Shown: positions 38,670-40,474 of the stretch, piece by piece
How positions within the stretch are numbered: the stretch's first letter is position 1
How the letters are laid out: each line of letters opens with the position of its first letter
NCBI RefSeq assembly: GCF_001435935.1
Contig: NZ_AZGM01000073.1
Coordinates: 1 to 40,474, forward strand
Length of the DNA: 40,474 nt
Source of the DNA: Limosilactobacillus panis DSM 6035
Lineage (GTDB): Bacteria; Bacillota; Bacilli; Lactobacillales; Lactobacillaceae
Reading direction: 5' to 3'
The notes under the pieces: generated by a model
Databases searched by the model: none
What the model was told of the DNA's origin: nothing
What the model saw: only the letters and a program-made list of their open reading frames with translations
Made by a program: the position numbers and the translations under genes

Positions 38670-38735
38670 ATAGCAATACTTAACAAGATAAAAACGATTA
38701 TAAAACTAACTATTTTTAAGTGAGGAAACACGGAA

Positions 38736-40013
38736 ATGAAAAGAATGATCATTCAAGGAGGAAACCGACTGTCGGGCGAAGTTACAATCGGTGGTGCAAA
38801 AAACAGTACCGTTGCGTTGATCCCGGCTGCCATTTTAGCGGATACGCCAGTACAATTTGACACGGTTCCGGATATCTTGGATGTTCACAATCTGATGATC
38901 ATTTTAAAGTCAATGAACGTCAAATCAGAGTTTAGCCACGGCGTTCTCGACATTGACCCAACCCAAATCATCGAAGCTGAACTTCCAAGCAAGGCCATTA
39001 AGAGTCTCCGGGCTTCATACTACTTTATGGGCGCACTGTTAGGTCGTTTTCACCGTGCAACTTTAACCTTCCCCGGTGGTGACAACATTGGGCCGCGACC
39101 AATTGACCAGCACTTGAAGGCCTTTAAGGCACTGGGGGCAACCGTCAGTGAAAATAACGGGACGGTTCACCTCGAAGCTAAGGACGGTCTGCACGGGGCC
39201 CGTATCTTCATGGATATGGTTTCCGTGGGGGCCACGATTAATGCAATCCTGGCAGCGGTTCGCGCTGAAGGGACGACGGTGATTGAAAACGCCGCCCGTG
39301 AGCCCGAAATCATTGACTTGGCAACCTTCTTAAATAACATGGGTGCCAAGATTCGGGGTGTTGGTACGGACACCATCCGGATTACGGGGGTCAACACCTT
39401 GCAATCGATGAACACCCACACGATTATTGCTGACCGGATTGAAACAGGGACTTACTTAGCCCTGGCAGCGGCCCTTGGTGACGGGGTAATGATTCACAAC
39501 GTCATCCCGGAGCACTTGGAATCATTTACCAGTAAGATGATTGAGATGGGGGTTAACCTCCAGATTGACAGCGATAAGATTTATGTCCCGAAGACAACGA
39601 AGCTCAAGGCAGTTCACGTTAAAACCATGCCTTTCCCAGGTTTTGCAACTGACCTGCAGCAACCGTTGACGCCATTAATGTCCTTAGCGGATGGTGACAG
39701 CGTAATCGTTGACACCATCTACCCAAAGCGGGTTAAGCACGTCCCTGAACTACAAAAGATGGGGATGCGGATTGAGACCCATGATGGGACCATTGTGATC
39801 AAGCATACTGACCACCTACACGGGGCTAACGTCACTGCTGGCGAAATTCGTGCCGGGGCCGCTTTGACCATCGCGGGACTAATGGCTAATGGAACAACGG
39901 TAATTAACAACGCTGGTAACATTCTGCGCGGCTACGACCGGATTGTGTGGAAGCTCAACCGCCTCCATGCAAACGTTGCAATTGAGGACGATTCATCAGT
40001 AAAAATTAGCTAA
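38736..40013 (+). CDS. murA: UDP-N-acetylglucosamine 1-carboxyvinyltransferase (MurA), Asp at the catalytic Cys position
   Basis: First committed enzyme of peptidoglycan synthesis, 425 residues, transferring enolpyruvate from PEP to UDP-GlcNAc. Lys22-Asn23 in GGAKNSTVA and the two repeated EPSP-synthase-like domains are present. The active-site loop reads FPGGDNIGPRPID, with Asp116 where most MurA proteins have the Cys alkylated by fosfomycin. Cys-to-Asp enzymes in Mycobacterium and Chlamydia are active and fosfomycin-resistant. Position after pyrG corresponds to Bacillus murAB (murZ), so it may be the second of two MurA paralogues; the other is not in this window. Confidence 0.96.
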   Translation: MKRMIIQGGNRLSGEVTIGGAKNSTVALIPAAILADTPVQFDTVPDILDVHNLMIILKSMNVKSEFSHGVLDIDPTQIIEAELPSKAIKSLRASYYFMGALLGRFHRATLTFPGGDNIGPRPIDQHLKAFKALGATVSENNGTVHLEAKDGLHGARIFMDMVSVGATINAILAAVRAEGTTVIENAAREPEIIDLATFLNNMGAKIRGVGTDTIRITGVNTLQSMNTHTIIADRIETGTYLALAAALGDGVMIHNVIPEHLESFTSKMIEMGVNLQIDSDKIYVPKTTKLKAVHVKTMPFPGFATDLQQPLTPLMSLADGDSVIVDTIYPKRVKHVPELQKMGMRIETHDGTIVIKHTDHLHGANVTAGEIRAGAALTIAGLMANGTTVINNAGNILRGYDRIVWKLNRLHANVAIEDDSSVKIS

Positions 40014-40017
40014 ACTG

Positions 40018-40046
40018 TTGCGTTGATAATTAATTCATGTTATTCT
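40018..40046 (+). promoter_or_regulatory. promoter of rpmE2
   Basis: TTGCGT (40018-40023) and TATTCT (40041-40046) are spaced by 17 bases right after the murA stop. No Zur-like box is seen, although type B L31 genes are often zinc-regulated. Confidence 0.65.
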
Positions 40047-40106
40047 GTTAGGGTTGATTATCTATGTTTCAGGCAATGATTCATGGCAAAAGGAGCGTAT
40101 TAAGTT

Positions 40107-40352
40107 ATGAAACAAGGAATTCATCCAGATTACCATCCAGTAGTATTTGAAGACTCTTCTACTGGTTACAAGTTTATCTCTGGTTCAACTGCCACTTCAA
40201 AGGAAACCATCAAGTGGGAAGACGGTAACGAATACCCATTAATCCGGGTTGAAGTTACTTCTGATTCACACCCATTCTACACTGGTAAGCAAAAGTTTAC
40301 CCAAGCCGATGGTGCGGTGGACAAGTTCAACAAGAAGTACGGTCTCAAGTAA
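40107..40352 (+). CDS. rpmE2: 50S ribosomal protein L31 type B
   Basis: An 81-residue cysteine-free (type B, non-zinc) L31 protein of the large ribosomal subunit. The start reads [20 protein letters not shown] and the end [18 protein letters not shown], as in lactobacillar homologues. ATG 40107 follows AAAAGGAG. Unlike in Bacillus, no rho gene lies between murA and this gene. Confidence 0.97.
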   Translation: MKQGIHPDYHPVVFEDSSTGYKFISGSTATSKETIKWEDGNEYPLIRVEVTSDSHPFYTGKQKFTQADGAVDKFNKKYGLK

Positions 40353-40369
40353 GATTTGTACAATTACAA

Positions 40370-40408
40370 AAAGGCTGGAAAGGGCAATTGCTTTTTCCAG
40401 TCTTTTTT
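40370..40408 (+). terminator. Rho-independent terminator after rpmE2
   Basis: 12-bp arms AAAGGCTGGAAA (40370-40381) and TTTCCAGTCTTT (40394-40405, one G-U pair) are followed by a long T run. The last 66 bases hold no feature I can name. Confidence 0.92.
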
Positions 40409-40474
40409 TGCTTTTCTGGGCTCTTCGTCAAGAAGTACTGATAAGATAAATTGAATAATTTCTAAGCAGCTCTT

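Noticed and set aside
40013-40106. Zur box before rpmE2
   Set aside because: Type B L31 genes are often Zur-controlled, so I searched the gap; nothing resembling the box at 24857-24877 is present.

Overview
The window is a piece of ordinary low-GC Gram-positive chromosome, most likely from a heterofermentative lactobacillus. I would guess the Limosilactobacillus (L. reuteri/fermentum/mucosae) group. This rests on moderate base composition (roughly half GC), strong AGGAGG-type ribosome binding sites, Lactobacillales protein sequences, the Firmicutes gene orders metG-tatD-rnmV-rsmA-veg-ispE-purR-glmU-prs and rpoE-pyrG-murA-rpmE, a sufCDSUB cluster, and Rho-independent terminators at nearly every transcript end. 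The genus is an inference. I see no rRNA, tRNA, IS element, prophage or CRISPR array.

Layout. 1-2070 (minus): an SOS-type Y-family polymerase with a YolD partner, under a promoter overlapped by a LexA-like box. 2081-3379: trpS behind a tryptophan T-box leader. 3399-7391: an overlapping or closely spaced operon of Ppx/GppA phosphatase, class II HMG-CoA reductase, an unrecognised HELLH protein and a sirtuin. 7412-8499: aldo/keto reductase. 8501-10879 (minus): feoA-feoB-Cys-rich membrane peptide. Divergent from it, 10982-17663: sufC-D-S-U-B, a SufT-like factor and an Rgg-like regulator. 17677-18100: a 36-residue ORF facing the regulator, and a regulatory-looking region with four helically spaced TGCATA motifs. 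18104-23637: DUF72 gene, metG, tatD, rnmV, rsmA, veg. 23782-32484: ispE, a Zur-boxed zinc ABC transporter, purR, glmU, prs, a Ser/Thr-rich lipoprotein, and a short bile-salt-hydrolase-family enzyme. 32547-35610 (minus): Cof HAD phosphatase, HD phosphohydrolase, LipL-type octanoyltransferase. 35708-40408: DUF1934 gene with an apparent frameshift, rpoE, pyrG with a CTP-sensing leader, murA with an Asp in place of the catalytic Cys, and rpmE2.

How the genes work together. The divergent feo and suf operons pair ferrous iron import with iron-sulfur cluster assembly, and the adc operon adds zinc import under its own Zur site. Several biosynthetic genes carry recognisable nucleotide or amino-acid sensing: T-box on trpS, initial GGGC plus attenuator on pyrG, a PurBox-like site at purR. 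Most of the window is core genome. The less explained parts are the Rgg-like/small-peptide/TGCATA locus at 16634-18100, the HELLH-protein operon at 3498-7343, the DUF1934 frameshift and the short Ntn hydrolase.
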